Positions 1 through 11,784 of a stretch of DNA of 64,000 bases are shown piece after piece. The notes under the pieces were generated by a model. It worked only from the letters and a program-made list of their open reading frames with translations, was not told where the DNA came from and searched no databases. The translations under genes and the position numbers were made by a program. Origin of the DNA: Melastoma dodecandrum (Eukaryota > Streptophyta > Magnoliopsida > Myrtales > Melastomataceae); NCBI GenBank assembly GCA_029817715.1, contig JARUPY010000474.1, positions 3,286,001-3,350,000 on the forward strand, in the 5' to 3' direction. Each line of letters begins with the position of its first letter. Position 1 is the stretch's first letter.

Positions 1-275
1 AAAAGTTAGGGCTATAAACGCATATTTTGCATTCTTAAAAAAACATTGACCATCAATCAAAGAAAAAAGAGAATAAAAATATTGAACCGTATGTGATTAA
101 AAATCGCGTGTATCGAGATTTAACGGTATTCTTTTTTAAATTTAATGGTATTACTGCTCTTCTCTTCCTCGTTCTTCCCTTTTTCTTTCCATTGTTATTT
201 TGTTCTTTATTCATCGTCTTTCTCGCCCAATTAGATTTCTCCGCCCTCCCGACATCCATACCACGACCCTTATTC

Positions 276-283
276 CTCTCAAG
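276..283. repeat. hAT target-site duplication, left copy
   Basis: The 8-bp sequence CTCTCAAG directly precedes the element and recurs exactly at 3442-3449 directly after it. Confidence 0.93.
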
Positions 284-3200
284 TAGGGGTGAAAATAAAA
301 TCCAATAACCCGATAATCCAAACCGAATCAAACCAAACCAAATCGAATCAAACCAAACTAAACCGATAATTTCGGATTTTTTATTTTTTAATTTTATTAG
401 TTTGGTTTTAATATTTTAATTTCGATTCGGTTTTTTTTTCGGTTTTTCTCATTATAGTTTAATGAGTTCGGTTTGACCCGAAAAACCCAATAACCAGGGT
501 TATTTTTGTCATTGTAAGTAATGACTATATAAGGGGAAAAAACCCTACTTTTTTTCATCCCTTCCGCCTCCGCCCCCTTCTCCCAATTGCGCAGCCAAGC
601 TACACACACCCACTTTTTCGAATTCAGCCACACCAATTTCTTCAAGTTCCTTTTAGCCCTAAGTTTCGATGAATCACTCCATTGGAAGTCGTGATCAAGG
701 TACGAGCACGAACCCGAGATCATTTCAAACTTTTGATTAGAGCATATTTTGAACTGAGATTCGATTTTAAATTTGAATTTGTGAAAATTTTTTGTTTATG
801 TCGAATGTAGAAATCAATTCACATCGGGGTGATGATGGATGTGGTGTCGATGCTACTTGTCAACCCGCTTCGGTGCAATCAACCCATATTCCTCTGGAAC
901 AAGGCCAACCAGTTAGTCATACTAAGAGAAAAAAAAGGTCATCTGTTTGGGAACATTTTGATATATTGCATTCCGATGAACATAATAATCAGCGTGCTAA
1001 ATGTCGATACTGTTCAAAAGATTTTTGTGCAAATAGTACAATTGGAACTAGCACGCTTCATGCACATCTTGGTAGATGTAAGAAGAACCCTAATAATAAA
1101 GAAAAAAGTCAGACTAGCATATCTTTCCCATCTATTAAAAGTTCTTCTAATAATAAAATATGGAAGTTTGACCAAACTGCAAGTAGAAGAGCCCTTGCTT
1201 TAATGTTTATATTGGATGAATTACCTTTTAAGCATGTAGAGAATGAAGGATTTAGACAATTTATGGCCTCTGTACAACCTGAATTTATTGCTCCTTGTCG
1301 AAATACCTTGAAAAATGACATTATCAATATTTATTCGGATGAAAAGACAAAATTGAAAAAATATTTTTCTGAAATGCCAAAGAGGGTTAGTCTTACAACA
1401 GATATATGGACATCATGTCAAAATTTAAATTATATGTGTTTGACAGCTCATTTTATTGATGCTAATTGGATTTTACAAAAGAAAATATTAAATTTTTGTC
1501 CGATTTCTGGTCATTCGGGAGAAATAATTGGTAAAGCTATTGAGTCATGTTTGGCTAGTTGGGGTATTAGTAAAATCTTTTGTTAACTGTTGATAATGCT
1601 AGCTCGAATGATCTTTGTATTCAATATTTGAAAAGAAGGTTTCAACATCGAGATACACTTATTTTGAAAGGCGAATATCTTCATATGAGATGTTGCGCTC
1701 ACATTTTTAGTTTGATTGTTAAAGATGGGTTAAAGGAAATAGATGATGCTATTATAAGAATTCGGAGTGCAGTTCGTTATGTAAGGTCTTCTCCCTCACG
1801 ATTCGCTAAGTTTATGACATATGTTAAAAGCGAGAAAGTGGAGCATAAAGGTTTGTTATGCTTGGATGTTGAGACAAGATGGAATTCTACTTATATGATG
1901 ATTGATTCTGCTTTGAAGTTTCAAAAGGTTTTTGACATAATGGAGATTCATGAAAACAAGTTCGTTGACGAACTTAATAAAATAAAAGGAGTCCCTACTT
2001 ATGATGATTGGAAGTATGCTCGTGATATTCTGTTATTTCTTGAGTTGTTTTATAATGCTACTTTAAAAATTTCTGGTTCATCTTATGTAACTACTAACTA
2101 TTATATGAATGAGATTTTTGGTATTGGCATGATGATTAATAAATATTGTTCGGATGAAAATATGGGTCTACTTTCAATGGCTAAAAGGATGAAGCTCAAG
2201 TTTGAAAAATATTGGGGTAATGTGAACAACATTAATATTATGTTGTTCATAGCTATAATATTAGATCCTAGGCATAAATTGAAATATGTTAAATGGGCTG
2301 TTGGTATTTTCTATGAAGAAGAAAAAGCAAAAGAGTTGTTACAGAAAATAGAAGCGACACTTGGAGCATTATTTGATCACTATAATAATATTCTTAACAA
2401 ATCTATTTCGCATACACAAAATAACCTAGACTTAAGTGAAACATCCATTGATACATCTTTAGATATAATGACTGCCATGTATTTGAGACAAGCAGGAAAT
2501 GAAAATGTTAAAGAAAAATCTGAGTTAGAGAAGTATTTGGCTGAGGATTGTGAAACTTCTTTAGGCTTAGATTTTAACATTTTGGATTGGTGGAAATTAA
2601 ACTCTTCTAGATATCAAGTTTTATCTGTGATGGTACAAGATGTTTTAGCTATTCCTGTTTCGACCGTTGCTTCCGAGTCTGCTTTTAGTACAGGAAGACG
2701 AGTCATCAATGTATTTCGTAGTTCGTTGTCTCCTAAGACAGTGGAAGCTCTTATATGTGCTCAAAATTGGCTGCGAAATAGACAAGCTGGATTGTTTTCG
2801 ATTGATGAATATTCTGAAGAATTAAAAGCTTTTGAAACGGGTAAGTATGGTAACTTTCATATATTCAAATGCTTTTATTCTTTTTCAGTTTATATTAACT
2901 GATAATACAATTATCTTCTCTCTATTTTAGATTTGTCTGAAAATGCCGATTCTTATTACAACATTGAGGAATAATTTGAAGAGATTTATTCAATATAAGT
3001 ATGATAATATTGATTTTTTATAATCATATCTTATATAATTAATATTTTTCTTTTCAACGAATATAGGTTATGCAAGTGGAAGATATTGTCGCACAAGTCC
3101 ACGTGAATTTTGTATGTTAAACTGCTGAAATTTCAAAGTTACATGAAATTAGACTTTTTGTAATTACCCTTCTTTGTTTTTAAATCTGGGAACTATTGTA

Positions 3201-3441
3201 TGTCAAAATTTTTGAACTTCAGAATTATAAGTCAAAATTTTTATAAAATGATTTATGTTTTATGATTTTATCGGATCCCGAACCGAACCCGAACCGAACC
3301 GAACCCCAAAAATCGGTTCGGTTTTGAAAAAAATATTTTGGTTTGGGTTAACGGTTTGGGTCGAAAGTTATGAACCCGATAACAATGGTTCGGGTACAAA
3401 ATATACACAACTCAATCCGAACCGGACCATTTACAGCCCTA
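284..3441 (+). mobile_element. Full-length hAT DNA transposon
   Basis: The element starts TAGGGGTGAAAAT (284-296) and ends ATTTACAGCCCTA (3429-3441), which gives 13-nt terminal inverted repeats with two mismatches. It is flanked on both sides by the same 8-bp sequence CTCTCAAG (276-283 and 3442-3449), the target-site duplication size typical of hAT elements. Subterminal regions (about 300-480 and 3270-3430) are packed with AACCGAA/CGGTTCGG-like short repeats, also typical of hAT transposase-binding ends. Inside is one transposase gene on the plus strand. The element sits about 920 bp upstream of the MUR4 start codon. Confidence 0.95.
798..2974 (+). pseudogene. hAT transposase (RICESLEEPER-like), frameshifted
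   Basis: Transposase of the surrounding hAT element. The first ATG of the reading frame is at 798 and the first part reads to a stop at 1584-1586. It has a BED zinc finger (CRYC followed by HAHLGRC, about residues 50-95) and the start of the hAT catalytic region. The protein then continues in another frame from about 1580 (TVDNASSND, a conserved hAT block), so one base appears lost near 1578-1586. The second part carries the DUF4413-like middle region (LDPRHKL near 2260) and the C-terminal hAT dimerisation domain (PVSTVASESAFSTGRR near 2655-2700). A GTAAGT donor at 2841 and an acceptor ending at 2930 define a last intron, and the final exon 2931-2974 ends in NIEE and TAA. With the frameshift the product should be inactive, unless the base loss is a sequencing error. 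Confidence 0.88.
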
Positions 3442-3449
3442 CTCTCAAG
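3442..3449. repeat. hAT target-site duplication, right copy
   Basis: CTCTCAAG directly follows the right terminus and is identical to 276-283. Confidence 0.93.
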
Positions 3450-4361
3450 AGGGGAGGAAGCCTCGTCCTGTCCGTCGCTCCAGTTTCTTTTCCTTCCTTT
3501 CCTCTTCTTTTGTTTTTTTTTTTTGGTATGTTTCTCCTGTCCCTTCCCCGGCATTCCTTTGTGGGGTTTGGCTTGATTCCATTTACCCTTTCCAAGAGTG
3601 ACATCTGTTCCCCCCTTCCCTCCCGAGGGTTGACCCGTTATCATACTTACAATCGAGAGGGACGCGGTTTTTCCTTTTGTTTTCTGTAGGAAGGCTGAGA
3701 GAAGAAACAGGTCGAGTCATTTTTTTTTTCTTTTTTTCCATTCCTCCGTCTGTCCGAAGGAACCGTTTTGGCAGCGTTTTTATTGGGGTCCTCGGCCGAT
3801 CGTCATGGGAATACGGTGATGGTGATGCGTCAAATCGCAGAAAATCGCAGAAAACACAAAACAATGAAGCTTAACTTCCCCATAGTATTCACAGGCGTGG
3901 GAATCAGAGTCATATTCAAGGATTACACCATATTTAAGGTAAATTCCTACAAGACGAGAAAAGAAAAACGCCCAGCCCTCCCTCACCGGAGGTAGCTCTA
4001 CACCATCGTTATCACCTTCCCATATTTTATCCACACATATTCCTCACACTAAAATTCCCTTCCCCCATTCTGTTTTCTCTATATTCCTTATTTCAACCCT
4101 ACATCTTCGCCCTTTCTTGGCCATTTCGGGAACTGATTGCTCTGGTGATGTTTGAGTGTTCGTTTCTGCTATGGTCTCCTTTGTTTTTGTTAAGGTCTAT
4201 GAATTGGATGGAGCAACTCCTCAACTGGGTTTTGTTTTTAGGTGTCAGAAGACCTGGAGGGTAGAAAACAGGGGGGAAGGTCCTGCGTCAAGCACTCTGA
4301 ACAAGAGGATTTCCAGAGATCGGATAGAGAATATTTTTATCAAGGGGACCTTCGCTTTCAG
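3450..4361 (+). other. Upstream region and 5' UTR of the epimerase gene
   Basis: There is no coding region here. The stretch holds pyrimidine-rich sequence and ends in an apparent untranslated exon: a T-rich tract and TTTTTAG (to about 4241) look like the acceptor of a 5' UTR intron, followed by about 120 bp of leader before the ATG at 4362. I could not fix the transcription start. Confidence 0.45.
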
Positions 4362-6925
4362 ATGCTAAGCATTGGCCGAAATAGAAGTCAACCCAGGTCT
4401 AACAGATCTATGTCATTGGGAGGTATGGCCGGAATTACCTTTGATCTTTCAAATTTTGTATTTTTCTTTGGTCCTGTGGCAAGCAATTTCTTTCTGGTTT
4501 TCTTTTTTCTGTCTTCTCCTCACTTGGATTGTGGGATTGTGATTCCAGTAGCTGAAATGAACTTGGTGTAGGGATGGACAACATGGATCCGAAGAGAAAG
4601 CCCAATGTCACCGGGAAGTTGATCCTGGCCGCTTTCCTGACAGCATTATGTATTATTATTCTCAAGCAGCCTCCCAGTTTCAATGCACCAACCGTGGTAG
4701 TTACCACGACCAGTAAGGTTAAAGACTAATCCAAGTGATAAATTATGTGATTGCAGAAACCTCTGTTTATTTAGATTAAAAAAGTTCTGGTTTGATGTTG
4801 AAAGAATGGGTATCAAAAGGCTTCCTATTGTGATTTTCCCTTGGTGCTGAATTGGATGCAGTTTGCGGTTCATGAAAAGGGGGTGACTCATGTCTTAGTG
4901 ACGGGAGGGGCTGGCTATATTGGCTCACATGCTTCATTACGACTTCTGAAGGACTCGTACCGTGTAACCATAGTGGTATGCCGAATTCCCGAGTTCTTGT
5001 ATTTCATGTTTTGATTTCTGTGCAGTAGTTCTTTTCGTGACATTATATTCTCAACAGGACAACCTTTCCAGGGGAAATTTAGGTGCAGTAAAAGTTCTCC
5101 AGGAATTGTTTCCTGAGCCAGGGAGGCTTCAATTCATCTATGCTGACCTGGGGGACGCAAAAGCTGTATGAGCGCTGCACTATCCATATCAGTCTGTGTC
5201 ATTCTTTATTTTTCTCGATCAGTTCCAATAATACCGGTTTGGTTTTGTTTCTCAATATTGAATACATCAGGTTAACCGGATATTTTCACAAAATGCATTT
5301 GATGCCGTCATGCATTTTGCTGCTTTAGCTTATGTCGGGGAAAGCACCATGGAGCCTCTTAGGTAAGGATGCCATTATCCTTCTCTGGTAGTACCCGGAA
5401 TTCTACCTTGTCTAGAAATTACATTGTTAATCTATTTAAACCAGTCTGCTTTGTCATTTTCAGATTATTGGGGAATCATGGTTAACATCGAGTTGACTTC
5501 ATTTTTGTATACTTTGTCTACAGTGGCTGCAATATTGGCAGGTATTACCATAATATAACATCCAATACGTTGGTAGTTTTGGAAGCCATGGCTGCACATG
5601 GGGTGAAGACTTTAATATATTCAAGCACATGTGCAACTTATGGAGAGCCTAAAAGGATGCCAATTACCGAAAGTACTCCGCAGGTGTCTGATTTCCTGTG
5701 TTGTTTTCAAAGACTTCTCTACTTCGTTTACCTGCCATCTCCTAGCAGAGTTGAATTACTTGTTCACTTGTAGTTCTTTTTTTTTGGGGGGTGATTATGG
5801 TCAATCAAACCGATCCATAGGTCCCTATAAATCCCTATGGAAAAGCCAAGAAGATGGCGGAAGATATAATCCTCAACTTCTCGAAGAACTCTGACATGGC
5901 AATCATGATACTCAGGTGTGTCCCGAGCCATGTGCCGAGTGATATTCTTGATTGGCAGATGTATCATTGTGACTGTAAATCCAGCAGCCTTCTTACCTTC
6001 ACTGATTTTGTTTCTCTTTGTATTGGCCAATGCTGTTTATGTGACGTATGCTGCTTCTTGCTGCCTCTTGCTTCAAACTCTCCAGTGCCTTCTGAAATCG
6101 CCTTCCTATTTTTGCTTGTGATGGGATCAAATGATCGCATGCATGGAAAATATTTTACTATGTTGCTAATTTGTCTAATTTTGGTAGATACTTCAATGTG
6201 ATTGGATCTGATCCCGAAGGTCAACTAGGAGAGGCACCCAGACCTGAATTACGTGAGCATGGGCGTATATCAGGTGCTTGTTTTGACGCGGCTCGTGGGA
6301 TCATCCCTGGGATGGAGGTACTTTTTTCACTCGGCATTCTCTGACTCGAGAAAGATACCCCATACGGCATGATAGTAGAAGACGTATTCTTATTTCGTGA
6401 AATGATGTACTCAATTTCAATTATCACATCTTTAGGTTAAAGGAACAGACTATGCCACACCAGACGGCACTTGTATTAGAGATTATATCGACGTCACTGA
6501 TCTCGTCGATGCGCATGTGAAGGCGCTCCAAAAGGCACAGCCCAAGAAAGTAGGAATATATAATGTCGGAACCGGTAAAGGTAAGAATGAGATTATTTTT
6601 TTCGTAAGTTTTTTCAGCTTAAGATTAGCATTTTCGAGAAGCAGGCTCGCTTAGCGCTGCTTGAATCAAAATCGGAGCAGGTCGATCGGTGAAAGAATTC
6701 GTGGAGGCTTGCAAGAAGGCGACCGGGGCGAAAATCAAGGTCGAATTCCTGCCTCGCAGGCCTGGAGACTACGCGGAGGTCTACAGCGACCCGACAAAGA
6801 TCAGGGCAGATCTCAACTGGACGGCAAAGCATGTCGACCTCGAAGAGAGCCTGGCTACTGCGTGGAGTTGGCAGAAATCGCATCTCAATGGCTGCGGGCC
6901 GTCGTCTTTCGCGAGTTTCGCATGA
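4362..6925 (+). CDS. MUR4: UDP-arabinose 4-epimerase (MUR4 type)
   Basis: Interconverts UDP-xylose and UDP-arabinose in the Golgi, supplying arabinose for cell-wall pectin and arabinogalactan proteins. Ten exons: 4362-4422, 4572-4696, 4862-4975, 5058-5165, 5271-5362, 5542-5683, 5821-5915, 6188-6317, 6436-6580, 6681-6925. All junctions keep frame and the product is 418 residues, close to the Arabidopsis enzyme. A short basic N-terminus is followed by one membrane anchor (about residues 32-47), fitting a type II Golgi protein. The Rossmann motif GGAGYIGSH lies near residues 77-85. The SDR catalytic pair is visible as the SSTCATYG serine/threonine segment and as Y220 and K224 in NPYGKAKK. The C-terminal NVGTGKG and [15 protein letters not shown] blocks are intact. 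I see no lesion. Identification is by remembered family sequence, so a paralogue (UAE2-4) cannot be excluded. Confidence 0.93.
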
Positions 6926-7450
6926 GGATGCATGCATTCCCATCGCCATATTGGTTAACTAGAAGGCTAACAAAAGAAGACAACAGTTGACAAGCAACTC
7001 CTCTTTGGGAGGAAAATGGGAAAGGACGAGGAGATTGTTATTGTAGTCGATAATTCTCTACAGGATATATTAAGAAAAGTGAGAGTAGTACGATGAGATT
7101 AATCTACAACATAGCAAAACCCCACCCCGAGTTGATTATTTTTTTCTTGTGATGTAATTTTGGAGACAAGGGTGATCTTTGTAAACAAGGAAATGGTTCT
7201 TCCGAGCGAATGTGTATAATAAACAAGAACAATTCTCGAGGGAAAACGAGGTTTTCTACCCATTTCTACAAGAATTAATCAATGAAATGTAATAAAAAGG
7301 GGGGGGGGGGGGGAGATGGAGTAAGAAGTCGATAACCAGCACTAGCCATCCACAGGCCACAGCCGAGAGAAAATCATGCTCACATCCCAGAGGGGTCTGG
7401 TTAGAGACATACATTTCCAACATTAAAGGAATGAGAAAGCAAACCCGCAC
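6926..7450. other. Intergenic, convergent 3' ends
   Basis: This is the 3' UTR region of the epimerase (+) facing the 3' end of the epsilon-COP relic (-). It contains a G homopolymer of about 15 at 7300-7314 and AATAAA-like signals such as ATAATAAA near 7216. On the minus strand, after the last recognisable COPE exon, a short frame could be spliced on but shows no epsilon-COP similarity. Confidence 0.5.
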
Positions 7451-9058
7451 CTGAGATAACGAGAATCCAGTTTGCCGAGATGTAGACTACAGACAACAAG
7501 ATTAGCCAAAGTCTCCGGATCCTTTGTATCCTGTGATAAAAGCAAGGGCACTCAATAATTTCCTAGTCAGTACTCCGTGATACCATTAGATCTACACAAG
7601 GTGAAAACTAAAGCAGGCACATTTCTCATCTGCTAAAATAATCCAAACCGAAAGCTAGCTTTTCTATACTTCAAAGTTGGTAATGTTGCCAGTAAGAGGA
7701 CAAGCCCATCCAAAGACTGTCTGAATTATTAGGTGGGCATTGGGTCCTATCAGAGTTATACCCGTTGAATTTAGGTGATTTACCTTGTTCAAAGATTCGA
7801 GCAAGAATGTTTCAGCTTCATCAAAGTTTCCCATCAGCATGCAGCAAACAGCCTTCCCATTTAAAACCAACCCGGTCATTTGATATTTCTCTGAAAAATC
7901 TTGAAAGATGAGATATGCTTCCTGAATCTTGGGGCCACACTAATTTTAAATAAAAAACTTAGAAAAGCAACGGAAGTATATGGCTCAGATAAACAAAATA
8001 AAATTGGGCAAATGGGGATACCACAGCCATGTCGAACCAAGCATTAGCAAGTTGAGTAAGAGTATGGTCCTCATCAATCTGTTGCATAATCCTTAAATGC
8101 TTCTTTCTCAGCATAATCCACCCTATGCATCTTAATAAATATTTGCACGTTCAATGCAAGCCTGAAATAAAGCAACAGCGCTTGATTAGGCGCATTATAG
8201 TAAGAAATGCCGAAAACATTCCAACACATAAAACACAAGTTCTATTTTGAACTCCCACTTACTTTTGTCAGTCATGAAATGCCATCACAAAACATATAAT
8301 TTCATGGGAAATTCATCACTCGTCAACAACAAATAAAACACTCACAGATCCTTAGTTCCACCAGAGTTAGTGTGCTTCAGAGCCTCACTGTAGTCCTGTT
8401 CATGCATGAATATGGTCCAAGCAATCAATTTCAACGTATTATTGTTCCCGATGGCAGGGTCTTCCAACCGTTCCTTCAAATTTGCAATCACGGATTCCTG
8501 TATAGTTCGCGGAAAAAAAAAAACAAAATGGGAGATTCAGAGAGCATCTCCAAAATTCCGTCACAAGGAAACATGATCTGATGGATCCGACACAGGCCAT
8601 TGATGAAGCTAAAACTTTGGGAATGAAAATCTTCTACTGCATCTACGATCTAAATTGTCTCCATTTTCGAAACCAAGAAAAGGTAAAGAAATGCACCTTG
8701 CTATTGGGGGAAGATAGATACATAGCCAACAGCTTCACCGCCTGGAGAGCAGTCGCGGCCGAATCATTTATCTCATTAATCACCAGCTTTTTTCCCCAAA
8801 AAACGATACCAAACATGATGAATCAACAAATCGGCATCAACAAGGACCCGGTCGAACGGGAACAGGAAATAGAAGTCCTATTCATTCTCAATACCGGATA
8901 GCTGCCGAGGGCGATGTAAGATCGGAAAACGAGTGACTCTTCGGGGAGAAAGGAGGCAACCAATCGGCGGAGTTGATGGCGGCCTGGTACGAGCCGAGGT
9001 AGAAGTTGTTCCTCATCGCAAACAGGTGATCCGGCGTTGATTCCACCGGCGACGCCAT
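7451..9058 (-). pseudogene. COPE: Coatomer epsilon subunit (epsilon-COP) pseudogene
   Basis: Epsilon-COP is a TPR-like subunit of the COPI coat of Golgi-to-ER vesicles. Six exons can be placed on the minus strand: 8895-9058 (ATG at 9058), 8697-8786, 8346-8497, 8022-8161, 7784-7939, 7451-7530. Recognisable blocks are PDHLFAMRNNFYLGSYQAAIN, RSYIALGSYP, LQAVKLLAMYLSSP, IFMHEQDYSEALKH, NVQIFIKMHRVDYAEK, TLTQLANAWFDMAV, QDFSEKY, LNGKAVCCM and DPETLANLVVCSLHLGK. Two lesions break the frame. One is a shift in exon 1 near 8938-8958. The other is a net +1 shift in exon 4 near 8091-8108, leading to a TGA at 8074-8076. The expected last exon (the NQLKLTHPDH-type end) was not found. Splice sites are preserved, so the decay looks recent. 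It could still be a functional gene if the assembly has indel errors. Confidence 0.85.
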
Positions 9059-9391
9059 AATCGTTCGGTAACGGTTTTTCCCGGCTAGCGGTTAATCTGT
9101 GATCTCTCAGTCGCAGCGAATTTGCAACGTGGGGATCGATGAGAGGAAGACGCAGCGCGTGAAATGGGAAAATTTGATCTAATCGTGGAAAACAGAAGGC
9201 CCATGTAAGTTGGGCCGGACCGATTAAAGGCCCAGTGTGTTCGGCCTCAGGGACCCTTTGAAGGTTATGTTGATGTAGACGTGCCTGGTGGAAACGTTTC
9301 AACAAAATGGGGGTAAAACAAAGGTGTAACGAACTAAGGACAGGAAGTCGGAGAAGTGGTGGCCGCGGTTCAAAGTCGGAGGTAACGAACA
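9059..9391. other. Intergenic between COPE relic and CYP716
   Basis: Presumed COPE promoter/5' UTR and CYP716 3' UTR. The stretch 9215-9300 matches a dispersed repeat also seen at 13650-13820 and 47860-48030 (shared words such as TTAAAGGCC and TTTGAAGGT). No coding region is supported; a long minus-strand open frame here is antisense noise. Confidence 0.5.
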
Positions 9392-10919
9392 TCAGTGTTG
9401 GCGAAGCCAGATTGGGAGGCCCTTCTGTGGCGTCGGCATCATGTCCCCCACCACCTTTTCCTTGACGTCCATGACCTCCCACTCGAACCTCTTGACAACG
9501 TGGTGGACGAAGGTCAGGATCGCGAGCCTAGCATACTCTTTCCCTGGGCACATCCTCGGGCCACCTCCGAAGGGAACGAAAGTGTAAGGCGGTAGCTTCT
9601 GGGTTCCGTCTTCGTATCTTGAGGGGTCAAACTTCTCTGGGTTGGGGAAGTACTCCGGGTTCTTGTTCGTCGTGCTTACTGTCCAGTACACCTTCCATCC
9701 CTTGGGGATGGTGTATCCTTCATAGGTGAAGTCGGTCAGGGCCTCCCTGAAGGTCCCCTGCAATGGCGGCGTTAGCCGCATGACTTCATTGATCACATTC
9801 CATGAGTACTTCATCTTCTGCAGGTCGTCCCACATGAGCATCTCTCCAGGTTGCTTCGCAGCTGCTACCTCCATTTGCTCTGCAATTTTTCATATACTTA
9901 GTGAATTCACCAAATTAGGCCAACAACTTTGATATGTTGGTTGCAGTTTTCTTACCATCGAGGACCTTCTTGTAGATGTCCGGCCTCTCACCGACGTACT
10001 TCATGAAGAAGGTCATCGCGGTGGCAACCGTGCTGTAACCAGCAGTCACCAGGCCCATGATCTTATCGGCAATCTCTGCCTCTGGCATGTGCTTCCCTGT
10101 TGGGTCAGTCGTCATGATCATGTGAGACAGGATATCATGCATCGGGGTGCCGCTGGAGATGTCTGCCTTCTTCTCCTTAATCATCTCCCTAAGCTCTTTC
10201 CTAATGGCACTCGCAGCCTTCTGGGCCTTGTGGAACAGAGTCCCGGGGATATCCAGCATGATCGAGTGCATCCCCACCGTGACATCATCAAAGTTATCAA
10301 CCAGCCTGGCAATGCGCTCGGGCTCCTCTGTCCCAAGGAAGAATCGGCATGAGAGGGTCAGCGTCAATGACTTGGCAAGCGGAAAGGCCCTGACCTCCTT
10401 CCGACCCTCCCATGGCTTCATCTGGTGCTGGGTAATGGAATCCATCTTCCCAAGAAAACGGGCTAGGGCCTCGGGCTTCAGGAACCCTGGCGCCTTCAAC
10501 AACTTAGCCTCCTCATGGATGGCCGGCCTGTCACTCGTGACCGGCGCCGGGGATGTGGGAGGCGCGGCAGCCTTGTAGGACCGGAAGAGCCTCTGTGTTG
10601 AGTGGGGCCTGAATGCAGTGAAGAGCTTGTGGTCATTTGAGAACAGGAACTTATGGCCATTAGGACCACAGATGACGGCAGTATCCTCCCCGAGGATCCT
10701 CGTCTTGAAGATGTCGGGGGAGTACTTCCTCATCCGGTCGAACACGAACTTGTCGGGCTTGCCAAAGAGGAACTCGACCGTCTCCCCCATGATGGGCCAT
10801 CCGTAGCTACCTGGAGGGAGGCGGTGGTTGCTCTTCTTACCACGTCCGAGGGAGAATGCAAGAACAAACGCTAGGGAAGACGCTGCCGCCAGGAACAACG
10901 AAAGGATGAAGGCATCCAT
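9392..10919 (-). CDS. CYP716: Cytochrome P450, CYP716 family
   Basis: Microsomal monooxygenase. CYP716 enzymes usually oxidise triterpenes such as beta-amyrin (often at C-28), but the substrate here is unknown. Two exons: 9956-10919 and 9392-9879, joined in frame by a GTAAGA donor, 483 residues in all. An N-terminal membrane anchor (about residues 3-25) is followed by the basic and proline-rich hinge [12 protein letters not shown]. The K-helix ExxR is EVMR near residue 355. The PERF-like FDPSRYE and the haem loop [14 protein letters not shown] (Cys near 430) are intact. The I-helix reads AGYSTVAT near 293-300, where most P450s have an acidic residue before the conserved Thr; here that residue is Ser. 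An Ala/Pro-rich stretch replaces the usual sequence after the B-C region (about residues 116-130). A relic of a second CYP716 3' end lies at 13838-13900. Confidence 0.93.
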
Positions 10920-11784
10920 GTTCCCGTGTTCCGAACTGATGATGGATGTTGTGTTGGGCTACATAATGAAGATTAAAGAAATGGTTATCCTAGTTTCACA
11001 ACGATGACTCTCATTCAAATTGTTTTATGCAGCCTTTACAGTCAAGCACGCCATTAATATTTTAAGTCCACCAAGATCGGCTCCAAAGGACACACTGTTC
11101 TGTTACCTAATCACCCTTGACTAATCAAGGAATGCGGGCGCGAAATCGTATGAAACTCTTGCAGATTGATCCTATTACGTCTTTTGCATAGCAAGTCAGG
11201 TCATATGGTGCTCCGGGATCCTGCCTCGGTTCCCACTTGATATCAAGGAGTCAATCCCCCCCCCCCCCCCAACCAACACGCAGAAGATGTTAATCTGCAG
11301 AGATTCGTTAAGAGGAGAGCATAAAGGATGATTTTGACCCTGATAGGTCCTCAATGGAAGCATGTGGCGCAGTCAGATCTGGCGTTCTCCTCGGTTGAAG
11401 TAAGCTTCGACACGATGAAAATGACCGTGAATAAGACTCTTTTTACTAAAACAACAGACAACAAATCGATCTCTAATCAAATGATACATGCCGAGAAAGT
11501 GCCAAACAGAGATGTAGTATTAAGTTATGAACAACCTTATCATCTGCCATGCCTTTCGGTGCCATTTGAATATGCCAGCCGAAAAATGTGCTTCTCAGAT
11601 GGATGCATGTGGGTCGCGAGGAAGTATCCAGACAACTGTGAGAGAACGAATCGGATTATGGCTTCTTCTCTTTTGTCCACTCTCTTTTGCAAATGCCAGA
11701 CTAGACATGAGGCAAAGAAACGCAAAACAAAATCTCTCGTTTGGGTGCTGGCTGGAGAATGCTCTTTTCTTCAGTCACGCGAGA
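10920..11784. other. Intergenic; CYP716 promoter side
   Basis: Upstream of the P450 start and downstream of the RPI4 stop. It contains a C homopolymer near 11258-11270. A plus-strand open frame (11328-11879) overlaps the last RPI4 exon in antisense and shows no recognisable domain, so I do not call it. No other structure was seen. Confidence 0.5.

Noticed and set aside
1..275. Short frames on both strands left of the hAT element
   Set aside because: Low-complexity Lys/Arg and Phe/Leu codons from purine/pyrimidine-rich sequence; no family.
4242..4571. 109-codon frame upstream of and across MUR4 exon 1
   Set aside because: Reads through the first intron in the MUR4 frame and upstream leader; the family start is the ATG at 4362.
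7300..7314. G homopolymer and other C/G runs (11258, 42656, 51650)
   Set aside because: Simple homopolymers, possibly length-uncertain in the assembly; no evidence for a regulatory role.
8823..9482. 219-codon minus-strand frame
   Set aside because: It contains a piece of COPE exon 1 in the shifted frame, joined to antisense 3' UTR of the P450; not a gene on its own.
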